Both the position numbers and the translations under genes were made by a program. DNA of 64,000 nt from Perca fluviatilis. Its lineage: Eukaryota; Chordata; Actinopteri; Perciformes; Percidae. This document shows positions 1 to 11,920 of this stretch, piece by piece. How positions within the stretch are numbered: position 1 is the stretch's first letter; every line of letters begins with the position of its first letter. Location: positions 42,150,177-42,214,176 of the forward strand of contig NC_053116.1 of NCBI RefSeq assembly GCF_010015445.1, in the 5' to 3' direction. The notes under the pieces are model-generated. The model was not told the origin of the DNA and did not search any database. It saw only the letters and a list, made by a program, of their open reading frames with translations.

Positions 1-300
1 AGGGGGTGTGGGTGAGTGTCTGTGTTAGTGTGTGTGGATGTGTGTGTGAGTCTGTGTGCATGTCTGTGTGGTGCATGTGGGTGTGGGTGCATGTCAGTGT
101 GTGTGTGTGTGTGGGTGGGTGTGTGTGTGTGTCTGTGTGTGTGTGTGTGGGTGGGTGTGTGTGTTCGTGTGTGCGATGCGTCTGTGTGTGGCGTTGTGTC
201 TGTGTGTGTTGCGTGTTGTGTGTGGGTCTGTGTGTGTGTCAGCATGTGTCGGTTTGTGTATGTATGTGTCGTCTGCATGTGTTTGTGTGTGTATGTGTGT
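1..300. repeat. GT-rich low-complexity block
   Basis: Irregular (GT)n mixed with GTGTCT, GTGGGT and GTATGT variants. Open frames here give only Cys/Val-rich strings and are not genes. Confidence 0.9.
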
Positions 301-371
301 CCCAGTCCGCCCCTGATAAAGATACTAAAATCTGACAAAGACATGAAGCTCAACAGATGTTGATACGTTAC

Positions 372-425
372 CTGGTTTCCTGTCGGTGAAAGACACACCT
401 GGAGAGGGATCCATTCTCCCTCCAC
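372..425 (-). CDS. Possible 54-bp internal exon, unidentified
   Basis: Read on the minus strand, this block follows a GTGTGCAG acceptor and is followed by a GTAACG donor. One frame reads MDPSPGVSFTDRKP. Short exons of this general style occur between the N-terminal and NACHT parts of fish NLR genes, but nothing else of such a gene is visible, so the assignment is only a guess. About 270 bp on either side show no other feature. Confidence 0.2.
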
Positions 426-699
426 CTGCACACAGTTTCACACAATGAGGGAAAGGAAAAATTAAATCTTTTGTATTAAAAGTGATGAAAAAGTTTGGGC
501 TCTTAAACTATAGGAAACTGATAAAGACAAAGATATTAATGGTCTGTTGAGCAGATTATAGAACTGATTTGTCAGTCCCTCCAGGGGGCTGGGGATTGTT
601 GCTGCCCAAGATGCCTGATTTTGTGGCAGCTTTTGTATATAAATTTCGCGATAAAAGTTGCCTGTCTTCTGTATTTCTATTGCAATAAAATTGTGAAAA

Positions 700-973
700 C
701 ATTACTCCACAGCACAACAGAGTAGCTAACATTAGATGCTAGTCTCACATAGCCAGACATTACTCCACAGCACAGCAGAGTAGCTAACGTTAGATGCTAG
801 TCTCACATAGCCAGACATTACTCCACAGCACAGCAGAGTAGCTAACGGTAGATGCTAGTCTCACATAGCCAGACATTACTCCACAGCACAGCAGAGTAGC
901 TAACGTTAGATGCTAGTCTCACATAGCCAGACATTACTCCACAGCACAGCAGAGTAGCTAACGGTAGATGCTA
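700..973. repeat. 58-bp tandem repeat, about 4.7 copies
   Basis: The motif ATTACTCCAC recurs at 701, 759, 817, 875 and 933, an exact 58-bp period. Copies differ mainly at a GTTAG/GGTAG position. Confidence 0.95.
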
Positions 974-2066
974 GCTATATTGACAGTCATAAAGCCTATG
1001 CTCACGCGGAGCTCTGTAACCAACTGACAGACACACCTTTTTCGGTTTAAAATTACAGGATGAACCGCTAAAAACACAACAACCTCACCGTCCTCTCCAC
1101 ACGCCAGTCAGGCACACTTCCTCGGCTTAGAATTACAATAGAACCGCTAAATATACCACTACCTTGCCGACGGAACACACTTCCTCGCTTAGAATTATGT
1201 CAACAATCACTAAACACACTGCAAACTCACAGTCCTCTCTTCCTGATCTACAGCCCCTCTCGTGGCTTAAAATAACTCACCGTTGTCGGCAAAGGCTGAA
1301 CTACCGCTGTAAACAGCCATGGCCCGCTTGCCTGGTCCTCCGGTAACGTTAGCAGTTAGCAGGGTTAGTATGGCGGTGTTAGCCAGGACCAGTCGGGATC
1401 ACTTTACTGGCTATGTCTCAATTGTTTTTGCGGTAACCAACTTCGGGATTACTCTAGCTTTATAATTCAATGTGAGTACACAAAAATGCCCGTCCCTAGT
1501 AGCTGTGATAAATTAGCCTGAAGCTAATGCTTACCTGTTCAGGAGGAAATAAGCCAACTCTGCGTCCTTTTGGGATCTAAGCTGTCTCCATCTTTCAAAT
1601 ACATCTCCAATATTTACCAGGGGTTGTTACGTCTCTGGTCACGCGAACTGTTAGAAACATGCTGTTTTCTTTTTATTTTACATCAGATAGAATCTATCTC
1701 CGTTGATCCTGTTCGTTTGTTTGCTGCTTTCATGGCTGTACTACCGTTACAGCTGTGGGCGCTGGGTTTACGTTTTTACAGGTAGGCCTATATCTGGCAA
1801 CCCGGTGTGCCAGTTTAGCTGGTGATCCTGTTAACTGGTGATATTTGCATGAAATCAGTGAATATTCAACAAGGCCCTGCCCTGCGTTCTGCTCTGCCTC
1901 CGCCCCTCGAGGTTCACATTTTCACAAGGTGTTTGCAAGTGAGAAAAATAAAGGATATCACTGAAAACATCACCAGTTTATGTGTAATACATGTCAGTTT
2001 AAGCATCATCCACACAAATACAACACATACTGTATGAATGAGAAAAGAAAAAACTAAACGACACAC

Positions 2067-2150
2067 AGATCTAGCTGGGATTCGAACCTTGGATGTCATG
2101 GAAAAATAAAAGTTAACAAACTACCTTTTACATCATCTATACCACTACAC
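2067..2150 (-). other. tRNA-like / pol III B-box segment, left arm
   Basis: On the minus strand it contains GGTTCGAATCC (a match to the pol III B box and tRNA T-loop), preceded by a D-arm-like TAGTGGTATAGATGAT segment. It is the mirror of the segment at 3341-3422. The fold is imperfect, so it is more likely a SINE-type tRNA-derived head than a working tRNA. Confidence 0.45.
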
Positions 2151-2910
2151 TACACACTGCTGAAATGGTACTGTGATTTCTATCTATATATTGGACTTTT
2201 AGTCTACGTTAACACAGGTTAACATATGAGAGAATATACGCCCATGTTAACTGGTGATATCACAATTTAACATGGGCAAATGCAACCCTGGAAACAGTAA
2301 AGTAGGTTCATCTTTGCCTCACATACCAAAACTAACTGATGTACAACAAACAGGCATGACCCCACTTAACACTTTATTCCGTTTTGGGGGTAAAATAAAA
2401 CACATCAGTCATGCACAAACGTGTGATGATTTATCATTGTTAGTGTGGGCCATCTCATACGAAGAATGTGTAGGTCTATCTCAGCACAAACAGTCTCTTT
2501 CAATCTGTGCCACAAGTCAACTGATTATAGTTGTGTTTAATGTCATTAGACCCATATTAGGAATCTGAAACAGCAGCGTATTCGTTATCAAACTCTCTCA
2601 GTACATCAAAGTTTTGTAATCATATATACATAATGACCATTTTGTGTCATCAAAGTAGGTCAACAAATGATGTGCGGGATAAATAAAAGTCAAACTGAGA
2701 AAATAAGCTTCATATGTTCTTCACTTCAAACTTCACTAGACTTTTGCTGCAACTCACTTCATAACTTAACCGCGACTAAGATAACACTAATGCCCCGAGA
2801 AAAATGAGGATCAGCACTTTGCTACAAAACATTAATGGCCATATGGTCATAACAATAGTGTATAGGCTACTATAAGACAAAAATCGCGATTCTGGGTCGA
2901 CACAGACATA

Positions 2911-3004
2911 CCCTAATATGGATCTAATGAAATTAAACACAACCCTAATATGGGTCTAATGAAATTAAACACAACCCTAATATGGGTCTAATGAAATTAA
3001 ACAG
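2911..3004. repeat. 32-bp direct repeat, three copies
   Basis: CCCTAATATGG begins at 2911, 2943 and 2975. A single inverted counterpart lies in the left foldback arm near 2540-2565, so the expansion happened on one side only. Confidence 0.9.
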
Positions 3005-3340
3005 AGCTATAATCATTTTGAGAGTTTGTGCTGAGATAGGCCTACACATTAATAACAATAATAAATTATCACGTTTGTGCATGACTGATGTGTTTTATTT
3101 TTACCCCAAAACGGAATAAAGTGTTAAGTGGGGTCATGCCTGTTTGTTGTACATCAGTTAGGTTTCGTTATGTGAGGCAAAGATGAACCTACTTTACTGT
3201 TTCCAGGCTTGCATTTGCCCATGTTAAATTGTGATATCTTCAGTTAACATGGGAGTATATCTCTCTCATATGTTAACTTGTGTTAATTCAGACCTAAAAG
3301 TCCAATATATAGACAGAAATCACAACATCATTTCAGTGGT

Positions 3341-3422
3341 GTGTAGTGGTATAGATGATGGAGAAGGTAGTCTGTTAACTTTTTTTGTCCATGACATCCA
3401 GGGTTCGAATCCCAGCTAGATC
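3341..3422 (+). other. tRNA-like / pol III B-box segment, right arm
   Basis: It carries TAGTGGTATAGATGAT (resembling an A-box/D-arm) and, about 40 bp on, GGGTTCGAATCCC (T-arm stem and loop, B box). A T7 run sits between them. It resembles a tRNA-derived SINE head; the mirror copy at 2067-2150 makes the pair divergent within the foldback element. Confidence 0.5.
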
Positions 3423-3937
3423 CATGTGTTTGTTTTATTTATTTTTTCATTCACGGTATGTGTCGTATTTGTGTGGATAATGCTTAAACGGACATGTATT
3501 ACACATAAATTGGTGATGTTTTCAGTGATATCCATTATTTGGTCTCACTTGCAAACACCTTGTGAAAATGTCTGGCACTCGGTAGCGGAGGCAGAGCAGA
3601 ACGCAGGGCAGGGCCTTGTTGAATATTCACTGATTTCATGCAAATATCACCAGTTAACAGGATCACCAGCTAAACTGGCACACCGGCCTGGCTGTCAAAC
3701 TGGGGGCGTTGATAACAACACACAGACAAACACACACACACAGGACCAAAAACATAAACAGAAATTCGGGATCGCGGAATGTAAATTTCAAAAAAAAAAA
3801 TACTGACATTGTTGTCAGAAAAGATATTCAGCTTAACATGTTTCCTTAATATCTGATGAGGCATTGGTGTCATTTTTGGATTTATTACTGTACATATATT
3901 ACATATTGGACCTTTAAAAATGGGGGGGCTGTGTGTT

Positions 3938-3940
<3 letters not shown>

Positions 3941-3987
<47 letters not shown>

Positions 3988-4018
3988 CTGCGTGTGTTTG
4001 TGTGTGTATGCGTGTGTG
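3941..4018. repeat. (GT)n microsatellite
   Basis: About 20 GT units followed by interrupted GT/GC repeats. Confidence 0.95.
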
Positions 4019-4664
4019 CATGTGGTGGGTAGAACTGTGCAGTCCAACAAAGAGCAGATAATACATGCAAAATATTTGAGTCCCACTTCTCTCATCCAAA
4101 GAAATGCATTGCGTTTGACTGCTGTGATTGGTGGAAGTCGTGGAAGCTCCAGTGATTAGTTGAATTTGCGAGGTGGCACTATTCCTGAAGGGACTGATTA
4201 GCTGAGTCATTAGATCAGATACAAACCTGTATGGGTCTTCCCGTTGTTTCCTGCCAATGGTTTTCTAGGCGTCCTGTCACCTCTGCTTTTGCTTCTTTTT
4301 TCATAATCTCTTTCAGCACATTTTTCCTCTTCGTCCAGTTTCACTTCCTCATACAGAATGTTTTTTGTAGCAACAATCTGAACCCGTACAGCATGGGCGG
4401 CAACAGCTTTTCTTCCGTCCAATTGAAGAGCCAACGGCAGCCACAACGACGATACACAAGAGTAAAATCATACCCCAAAGCTGAAAAAAGAAAAAGATTG
4501 TTATATTATCAAAACAGAAGCTGAGAAACACTCAAAATTTTAATACATTTTTGTTACTTTGAAGTTATGAGTTTATGGTGTTCGGACAACAGACCTTCAA
4601 ATACAGGCTATTTTTGTATAATGGAAAACTGCAGCATACGCATGAAATAGATTGTGTGTGTGTG

Positions 4665-4995
4665 TGTGTTGTTGGGACCAAGCAGTTGGTTAAACCGGAT
4701 TTTAACCAAAAAGGCTTCAGATTGAACTGACTCGATTGAAGAGACCATGTGGTTTTTGAAACAGAGGCCTACACGTAAGAGCCCCAGCCTGGTTAATTCA
4801 CACCTCTATGCAAAAGTCCCAGCCAGAGGGGAAATAGCCTCACAAATGGCCGGAAATCAAGGAACTACAAGAGTATAGTCTTCACACACACTCAAGAGTT
4901 TCGAGTCTTCCTATTGGTTCAGCAGGACCATAAACACAGCATGAGGTCTTAACCTATAAATTGCCTGATCACCCAAAAATCCCGGCTCTTCACGG
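4665..4995 (+). repeat. Dispersed repeat copy A (LTR-like), inverted relative to 50640-50960
   Basis: It begins TGTTGGGACCAAG and includes GGTTAAACCGGATTTTAACC, a GTTTCGAGTCTTCCTATTGG block and AACCTATAAATTGCC. Reverse complements of all of these occur in the same order near 50640-50960. A TG start and a TATAAA-like box would suit a long terminal repeat, but no second end or internal region was identified. Confidence 0.6.
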
Positions 4996-5399
4996 TAATT
5001 CATTACTGAAAGACACGCCGCTCAGCTGTTCAAACTAGCAACAGTAGAAACATGGGTGTGGGTAGCTCTGCTACGTGTGTTTGTGTGTGGTCTGATCTTG
5101 AGGAGCCTTACACCCACACACACAATCTCAACCGAATCGTCATCGTCCGAACTGCGTCCTCTCCTTTTTCTTTCTCTCACTTCTTTCTCTGGGTGGTGCG
5201 GCGGTGTGAGGTGCGTGTCCGCGCTATTCTCCAACATGTAGCCTACTCACAACAATCACTCCTGATTGACGGCCTTTTATCAGCCTGTGTAGGCTACTTT
5301 TTCAGACTTCCAGCTAACAGCGGTGTCTATAAGCATCACTGGCGGCCAGCAGGGGAAGCGATCCCGGCCGCCACCAGCTGGCTGTCCGGTCAGACTGAA

Positions 5400-5560
5400 G
5401 CTTCTGACAACATCGGAGAAAATGTGCAGTTGGCCATCAACGTTTGTAAAACTGCCCAGATTCAAACTCTACACAGTTAATTTATCACATAAAAAGTCTC
5501 AGAAGTGAATGTAGTGGTGAAATAGCAGATGAAAATTGTAAAAAGCAATCAGTTCTATAA
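5400..5560. repeat. Dispersed repeat fragment related to the element at 40323-42308
   Basis: The stretch around GTTTGTAAAACTGCCCA and AGTCTCAGAAGTGAATGTAG is closely matched at 41850-41965 (TTTTGTAAAACGGCCCA and AGTCTCAGAAGTGAATTTAG). No ends are visible. Confidence 0.5.
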
Positions 5561-5666
5561 TCTAGCGGCCGAGTTTATACAACTGAACACTTTTACAAAT
5601 TTCCATCTACCTGAACCTGGGCCCTATGCATAGGCAGTCCTGATGGGCCCCCATGTTCCTCAACAC

Positions 5667-7867
5667 TAGTGATGCACAATATATCGACGCCGATATATCG
5701 GCCGATATGGTCATTTTTTACACATCGGTATCGTTCCGATGTCAAAATAGGGGCCGGTGAATAGGGCCGATGTGAATCATTCCTGTGTATTTGACGTGCG
5801 TGTGAGAATTTAGATCTAAATCTGACCTGTGGAGGGCAGTAATATGCTTAACAGCGTCTATACGCGGAAATCAGAAGAAGAAGCAGCAGCAGCGAGTCTG
5901 GGGCGGGGGATGTTGGTTTTTGCAGAATTAATCTGCCGGTGTGGGACACTGGAAAATTTAGTAGACCACCGCCCCTCGGTGGGCGGGGAGAGATGCTCGA
6001 AAATAAGAGGTTGCTGCGGCCCGCCCATTACAGGTTAGTTTGACCAGCGGGCAGCAGCAGCGGTGGCCGGAGCGGGCAGCAGCAGCGGCGGCGGGCGGGC
6101 AGCGGCGGATCGGGCGATCATGGGGGACATTCTCAGCGGTGAAACGCAAAACGGGGGCTGGAGTATAGCTAACCTAGCTAGGTGGAAAGCTAACGCTAGC
6201 CAGCCACCTCTTCCATCAATGCTGCCTGCTCATTAGACAAACTGGACTACATCCAACTTCGCACGAAACTCCCATCCGAAGTTGAGAGACTTCGGTTTTC
6301 TTGTTGTGGAAACATGTTGCCGGGTAAGATTGGAGATGGGCTGTATTAACACAGGCTTTAATTAGCTGCTGTATCCAACGAAATGCTAACTGCTGGGGGA
6401 GTTTGGGACTAGTAAATGCCGACCGTTCTACATTTCACGCAAATTTACAACTGTGTTTATAATCGGCTACATTTAGCTACTGCACACGCGCGTAAAGTTC
6501 AGCTAACGATACTAGCATTAGCGCTTGGTGGACTGTAAACACCTGTTTCGTATGTCGTTTTTTATATATTTTAAATGTGTAACCATTACAGCCACGTTGA
6601 AATGTTGTTTCGTGTATATGGTTGAAATGACAATAAAACACATTTGGGTTGAGTTGAATGCTGCCTCACTGTCGGTCTGTAAACGGTAGGCGTGGCTTGG
6701 GAGTGGAGTCTAAGCGCGAAGCAAGTGCATTCTGGGATTTGGTGTCTTTCATCCATATGAGCCAAAAACACATTTTCTGGCTTATCTCGGCCTAGAAGGC
6801 ACCAATTTCTATAATTTTTGAGGGTTAGGCCTAACCCTAAAGTACTTGGAAGTTACTGTACTTACAGTTCAGAAGACTGTAAAGCCAGTGTCTGTTCAGT
6901 CCAGTTTGTTCTGGCGCTATTTCACATTTTACCTTTTCAATACTTTTGGCTTTGGCCATTTAAGGCCTACTACTGTGCTTTAAAGGAACACGCCGACTTA
7001 TTGGGAATTTAGCTTATTCACCGTAACCCCCAAGAGTTAGACAAATTGATACATACCCTTCTCATCTCCGTGTGTGCTGTATATGCGCGGCTCCAGCAGC
7101 ATCAGGCCAGCACAGAACATGCAGGTGAATGGTTCCAGTAATCCTACTGCTCCGAATAGGTGACAAAATACGCGAACATGTTCCTATTTACATGTTGTGA
7201 TTTATAGAGTCACAGTGTGTACAAAAAACAACGTAACATGAGACACAGCCGTCTTCTAACGGTAAACAAACGGGAACTATATTCTCAGCGCGAAGAATAT
7301 AGTACTTGGGTGGAGTGATATGCTCGCAGCAAGCCTGTCTGAGAATATAGTTCCGGTTTGTTTATGTTAGAAGATGGCTGTATCTCATTGGTTTTTTTGT
7401 ATACGCTGCTCTACAAATACCCTAACATGTAAACACATGTTGGAGTTCTGTCACTTTGTCACTAATCGGAGCAGTAGGCTAGATGAGAACCAGTTACCTG
7501 CAGGATCTGTGCTAGGCTAAGCTAATGCTGGAACCGATCAGACAGCGTCACCCTGCCCGGAAGATGAGAAGGAGTATCGCCTAAACTTGTGTAATTCCTG
7601 GTGAGTAAGCTTCATTCCCAATAAGTCGGCGTTATTCCTTTAAAGACTACAGTGTTGTACAATGTTCACAGAATACAGTGACTTGGTCTCAAGTGAGTTA
7701 GATGTTTATTGTGAATACTCTTGGCTGGTTGGCTTATTCATAGTGTGAATTCAGGACACACTTGTATCCTACAGAGATATCGACCGGTAAATATCGTCGG
7801 CCATAACAGAAATATTAATATCGGATATCGGTATACGCCCCACAATTTTCACATCGGTGCATCACTA
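5667..7867. mobile_element. hAT-type DNA transposon, 2.2 kb, non-autonomous
   Basis: The termini are TAGTGATGCACAATATATCG on the left and the inverse of TAGTGATGCACCGATGTG on the right. They are flanked by a perfect 8-bp target-site duplication CTCAACAC (5659-5666 and 7868-7875). Both ends contain ATATCG/CGATAT-rich subterminal repeats. No intact transposase frame is present. A CpG-rich block with GCAGCAGCGG repeats lies at 6045-6115, and a second element is nested at 6984-7639. Confidence 0.9.
6984..7639. mobile_element. TTAA-flanked MITE (Kolobok-like) nested in the hAT element
   Basis: Inverted ends AGGAACACGCCGACTTATT (left) and the inverse of AGGAATAACGCCGACTTATT (right) are flanked by TTAA at 6980-6983 and 7640-7643. 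TTAA duplications with AGG ends suit Kolobok-type elements; piggyBac also duplicates TTAA but has different ends. The interior is itself partly palindromic around 7255-7375 (CTATATTCTCAGCGCGAAGAATATAG region). Confidence 0.75.
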
Positions 7868-8097
7868 CTCAACACCCCCCACACACATTTCAAACCTCCT
7901 TTCTCAACATTCTGTAGCCTACTTTACTGTGGTTACTACTACATTTTGGTAGTTTTCTCTGTACCTTTACCTGCCAGCCTGCATACTATGGTGTCTCTCT
8001 GATCATCTGTTAATTTATCCGGCCATAGTCCTGGATCCTCTGGCAAAAACTGGTCTACACTGCTCTGCCTCCTTTCCAGTTCCTCAGCTCTCATTTC

Positions 8098-11069
8098 TAG
8101 GGCTGCCACCTCTTAGTCAATTAGTCGACTAATCGGTCGTTTTGGTCTTAGTCGACTAAAGATTTGACTAAGATACTAACAAGCCCCGCCTGGCTACGTT
8201 GGAGTTTACTCCCGTGGACCGAGGGGTCAGCCTCCCTACACCCGCGGGTTGTGGGGGAAAACTCTGACTGTTGTTTGTGCATATGCACCAAACAGGAGTT
8301 GAGTTCGGCCTTCCTGGAGACCTTGGTGGAGTCCTGCATGGGGCGCCAGTGGGGGACTCCATTGTTCTGCTGGGGGACTTAACGCACGTGGGCAATGATG
8401 GAGACACCTGGAGGCGTGATTGGGGAGCGGACCTCCCTGATCTAAAACAAATTGTTGGTTGTTTGTTGTTGGACTTCTGTGCTAGTCATGGATTGTCTAT
8501 AACAAACACCATGTTCAATTATAGGGATGCTCATAGAGTGTACCTGGTACCAGAGCACCCTAGGCCGAAGGTCAATGATCGATTTTATAATCGTTTCATC
8601 TGATCTGAGGCCGTATGTTTTGGACACTCGGGTGAAGAGGGGCAGAGCTGTCAACCGATCACCATCTGGTGGTGAGTTGGGTCAGGGGTGGGGGGAAGAC
8701 TCTGGACAGACCTGGTAAGCCCAAACGTGTAGTGCGGGTAAATTGGGAACGTCTGGAGGAGGCCCCTGTCCAACAGACTTTCAACTCGCACCTCCGTGAG
8801 CTTTTAGTGCATCCCTGTGGAGGCTGGGGGCATTGAACCCGAGGTGGACAATGTTCAAAGTTTCCACTGCTGAAGCTTCGCAGGGACTGTGGTCTTAGGG
8901 TCTTAGGTGCCACAAGGCGGTAACCCACGAACACCGTGGTGGACACCGTGGTCCGGGAAGCCGTCCGACTGAAGAAGGAGTCTTTCCGGGATATGTTATC
9001 CCAGAGGACTCTGGAGGCAGTTGCAGGGTACGAAGGGCCCGAAGGGCTGCAGCCTCTGCCATGAAAGAGGCAAAGCAGCGGGTGTGGGAGAAGTTTGGAA
9101 GACATGGAGAAGGACTTTCGGTCGGCACCAAAGTGCTTCTGGAAACTGTTCGCCTCCTCAGGAGGGGAAGGGGAACCATCCAAGCTGTGTACAGTAAGGA
9201 TGGGACACTGTTGACCTCAACTGAGGAGGTATTAGAGCTGGAAGGAGCACTTTGAGGAACTCCTGAATCCGACTAATATGCCCTCTATGTTAGAGGCAGA
9301 GCTGGAGGATGACGGGGGATTGTCGTGGGATTTCGGGCGGGAAGTCACTGATGTAGTCAAACAACTCCACAGTGGCGAAGCCCGGGGATTGATGAGATCC
9401 GTCCAGAAATGCTCAAGGCTCTGGGTGTGGAGGGGCTGTCCTGGTTGACCGCGTCTCTTCAACATTGCGTGGGAAGTCTGGAACAGTGCCAAAGGAGTGG
9501 CGGACTGGGGTGGTGGTCCCCTTTTAAAAAGGGGGACCAGGAGGGTTGCCAATTACAGGGGTATCACACTTCTCAGCCTCCCTGGTAAAGTCTACTCCAA
9601 GGTGCTGGAAAGGAGAGGGTTCGGCAGTCGAACCTCGGGTTGAGGAGGAACAATGTGGATTCCGTCCTGGTCGGTGGAACAATGGACCAGATCTTCACTC
9701 ACATGCAAGGATCCTGGGGGGCCTGGGAGTTGTCCCAACCGGTCTACATGTGTTTTGTGGATTTGGAGAAGGTGTGACCGGGTCCCCCGGGAGATACTGT
9801 GGGAGGTGCTGGCGGGAGTATGGGGGGTGAGGGGTCTCTACCCAGGGCCATCCAATCTCTGTACGACCAAAGTGAGAGCTGTATCCGGGTTCTCGGCAGT
9901 AAGTCGGACTTGTTTCCAGGTGAGGGTTGGCCTCCGCCAGGGCCGCTGCGTTTCCTCACCAATCCTGTTTGTAATATTTATGGACAGGATATCGAGGCGT
10001 AGTCGGAGGTGGGGAGGGGTTGCAGTTCGGTGGGCTGGGGATCTCATCGCTGCTCTTTGCAGATGATGTGGTCCTGATGGCATCATCGGCCTGTGACCTT
10101 CAGCACTCACTGGATCGGTTCCGCGCCCAGTGTGAAGCGGTTGGGATGAAGATCAGCACCTCAAAATCGGAGGCCATGGTTCTCAGCAGGAAACCAATGG
10201 AATGCCTTCTCCAGGTAGGGGAATGATTCCTTACCCCAAGTGAAGGAGTTCAAGTACCTTGGGGTTTTGTTGCAGGTGAGGGGACAATGGAGCGGAGATT
10301 GGTCGGAGAATCGTGCAGCGGGTGCGGTATTACATTCCATCTCGACCATTGTGACGAAAAAGAGCTGAGCCAGAAGGCAAAGCTCTCGATCTACCGGTCA
10401 GTTTTCGTTCCTACCCTCACCTATGGTCATGAAGGCTGGGTCATGACCGGAAAGAACGAGATCCAGGGTACAAGCGGCCGAAATGGGTTTCCTCAGGAGG
10501 GTGGCTGGCGTCTCCCTTAGAGATAGGGTGAGAAGCTCAGTCATCCGTGAGAAGCTCGGAGTAGAGCCGCTGCTCCTTCGTCGAAAGAGCCAGTTGAGGT
10601 GGTTCGGGCATCTGGTGAGGATGCCCCTGGGCGCCTCCCTAGGGAGGGGTTCCCAGGCACGCGCAGCTGGGAGGAGGCCTCGGGGAGACCCAGGACTAGG
10701 TGGAGGGATTATATCTCCAATCTGGCCTGGGAACGCCTCGGGATCCCCCAGTCGAGGACTGGTTAATGTTGCTCGGGAAAGGGAAGTTTGGGGTCCCCTG
10801 CTGGAGCTGCTCCCCCGCGACCCGACACGGATAACGCGGACGAAGATGGATGGATGGATGGACAAGATTTAAAGTGGTGCTTTTGCAGGATTAATTGTGG
10901 AGAAACTCAGTTTTACAGATGGTTAATTAACTACATTTATATTGTGCTTATCTAGTCTTAACCACCTCTCAAAGCGCAAGCTCTGTCAATTAAATCAACT
11001 AATCGATTAGTCGACAAAATCCTATAAGTGTTAGTTGACTAAGAAGTTCTTTAGTCGAGGACAGCCCTA
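8098..11069. mobile_element. hAT-type element, 3.0 kb, carrying a nested LINE
   Basis: TAGGGCTGCCACC at the left and the inverse of TAGGGCTGTCCTCGAC at the right are bounded by the perfect 8-bp duplication CTCATTTC (8090-8097 and 11070-11077). Subterminal TTAGTCGACTAA palindromes occur at both ends. Most of the interior is an RTE-type retrotransposon, so the hAT part alone is only about 0.3 kb and must have been a MITE before the LINE landed in it. Confidence 0.9.
8180..10866 (+). pseudogene. RTE-clade (Rex3-like) non-LTR retrotransposon, frame-broken
   Basis: The plus strand encodes, in shifting frames, the end of an endonuclease domain ([16 protein letters not shown] near 8370-8410), then a reverse transcriptase with the catalytic F-A-D-D box (LLFADDVVLMASSA, about 10050-10090) and the C-terminal LRWFGHLVRMP motif (about 10590-10630). 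The 3' end is a short ATGGATGGATGG tail, typical of RTE/Rex3 elements. Several frameshifts (about 8600, 9250, 9640, 10030, 10225 and 10500) mean no full protein can be made. The 5' end is truncated. Confidence 0.9.
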
Positions 11070-11077
11070 CTCATTTC

Positions 11078-11920
11078 CACACTGTGCTCAGAGCAACACT
11101 CATGATCCCTGCTGTCTTCACTCCCATCATCCTCAATTACATCTTCTCTATCATCTTTCTCTATGAAGGATACATCTGATATTAACCTCTTATCCTAATT
11201 GTAACATAATATAATAAAACACACCAACATGTTAGTGTTACTTAACACCTTTCAGTCAAAATGGCTAAACATGGTTTGCTTTAATTTTGATATAAGCTTC
11301 CCTTGTTTCAAATCCAAAAGGAGGCTGAGGGGTCTGTTGCTACTCCACTCCCTGGGTGGGACAGTTTCTGAAACTGAGGGCCACGTGTTCCACAATGTTA
11401 ACATCTGCTTCTACTAAATCTGACATAACTATAATGTTGACATGATATGATCTACCGATGAGCTACCAAGCTACCTATGACACTGATTAGCCTATTATTG
11501 GTAATTATAGACATTATAGCCTATTAATTTAAAATTAAACAAGTTTTAAATTAGTCTATTGCAATGGTGTGTTGTATGCAAACAGCATTGCTAGTGTAGT
11601 TTATTTATTTAGCCTTTATCTCAGATTACATGTATAACCAAATTATCATTTGAAATTTTATGTTCTGCTCTTTATATGGGTTGTCTAAGTCTGTTTTTTA
11701 GCACTAACAGTCACGGAGATATTCAAGCAGTTTAGCACCATGGATTTGGTTTCTAGTTTGTGCTCACCTTTCTATGAAAAGAGTCAGTTACCAATTGTTT
11801 CCCCTACTTTGGTTTCTCTCCTCCTCCTCCTGTCTTTCCTTTCTTTTGGTAGCCTGATTTGGCTTTCTTTGAGAAAGACATTTCTACAGCAGAAGTTTGC
11901 GCTCCACAAAGCGACTCAAC
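11078..11920. other. Interval with no recognised feature
   Basis: A/T-rich non-coding sequence between two hAT-type elements. No exon with convincing splice sites and no repeat ends were seen. Confidence 0.4.

Larger units (their letters stand above)
1802..3686. mobile_element. Large foldback (long inverted repeat) element
   Basis: The left end CCGGTGTGCCAGTTTAGC at 1802 is matched in reverse complement at 3669-3686. Matching continues inward along both arms, about 1802-2580 against about 2985-3686, so the element could fold into one long hairpin. The arms carry identical landmarks: a CACAAGGTGTTTGC block, a tRNA-like segment, and AACATGGGCAAATGCAA-type sequence. The centre holds a 32-bp direct repeat. 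No transposase frame is visible and no clear target-site duplication could be fixed, so the superfamily is unknown. Confidence 0.85.

Noticed and set aside
4210..4531. Minus-strand frame with KLDEEEKCAERDYEKRSKSRG and a hydrophobic neighbour frame
   Set aside because: An acceptor (TTTTTTCAG at 4481) and a weak donor exist, but the charged frame has a stop just after the acceptor and the hydrophobic frame stops early. No family was recognised, so it is not called as an exon.
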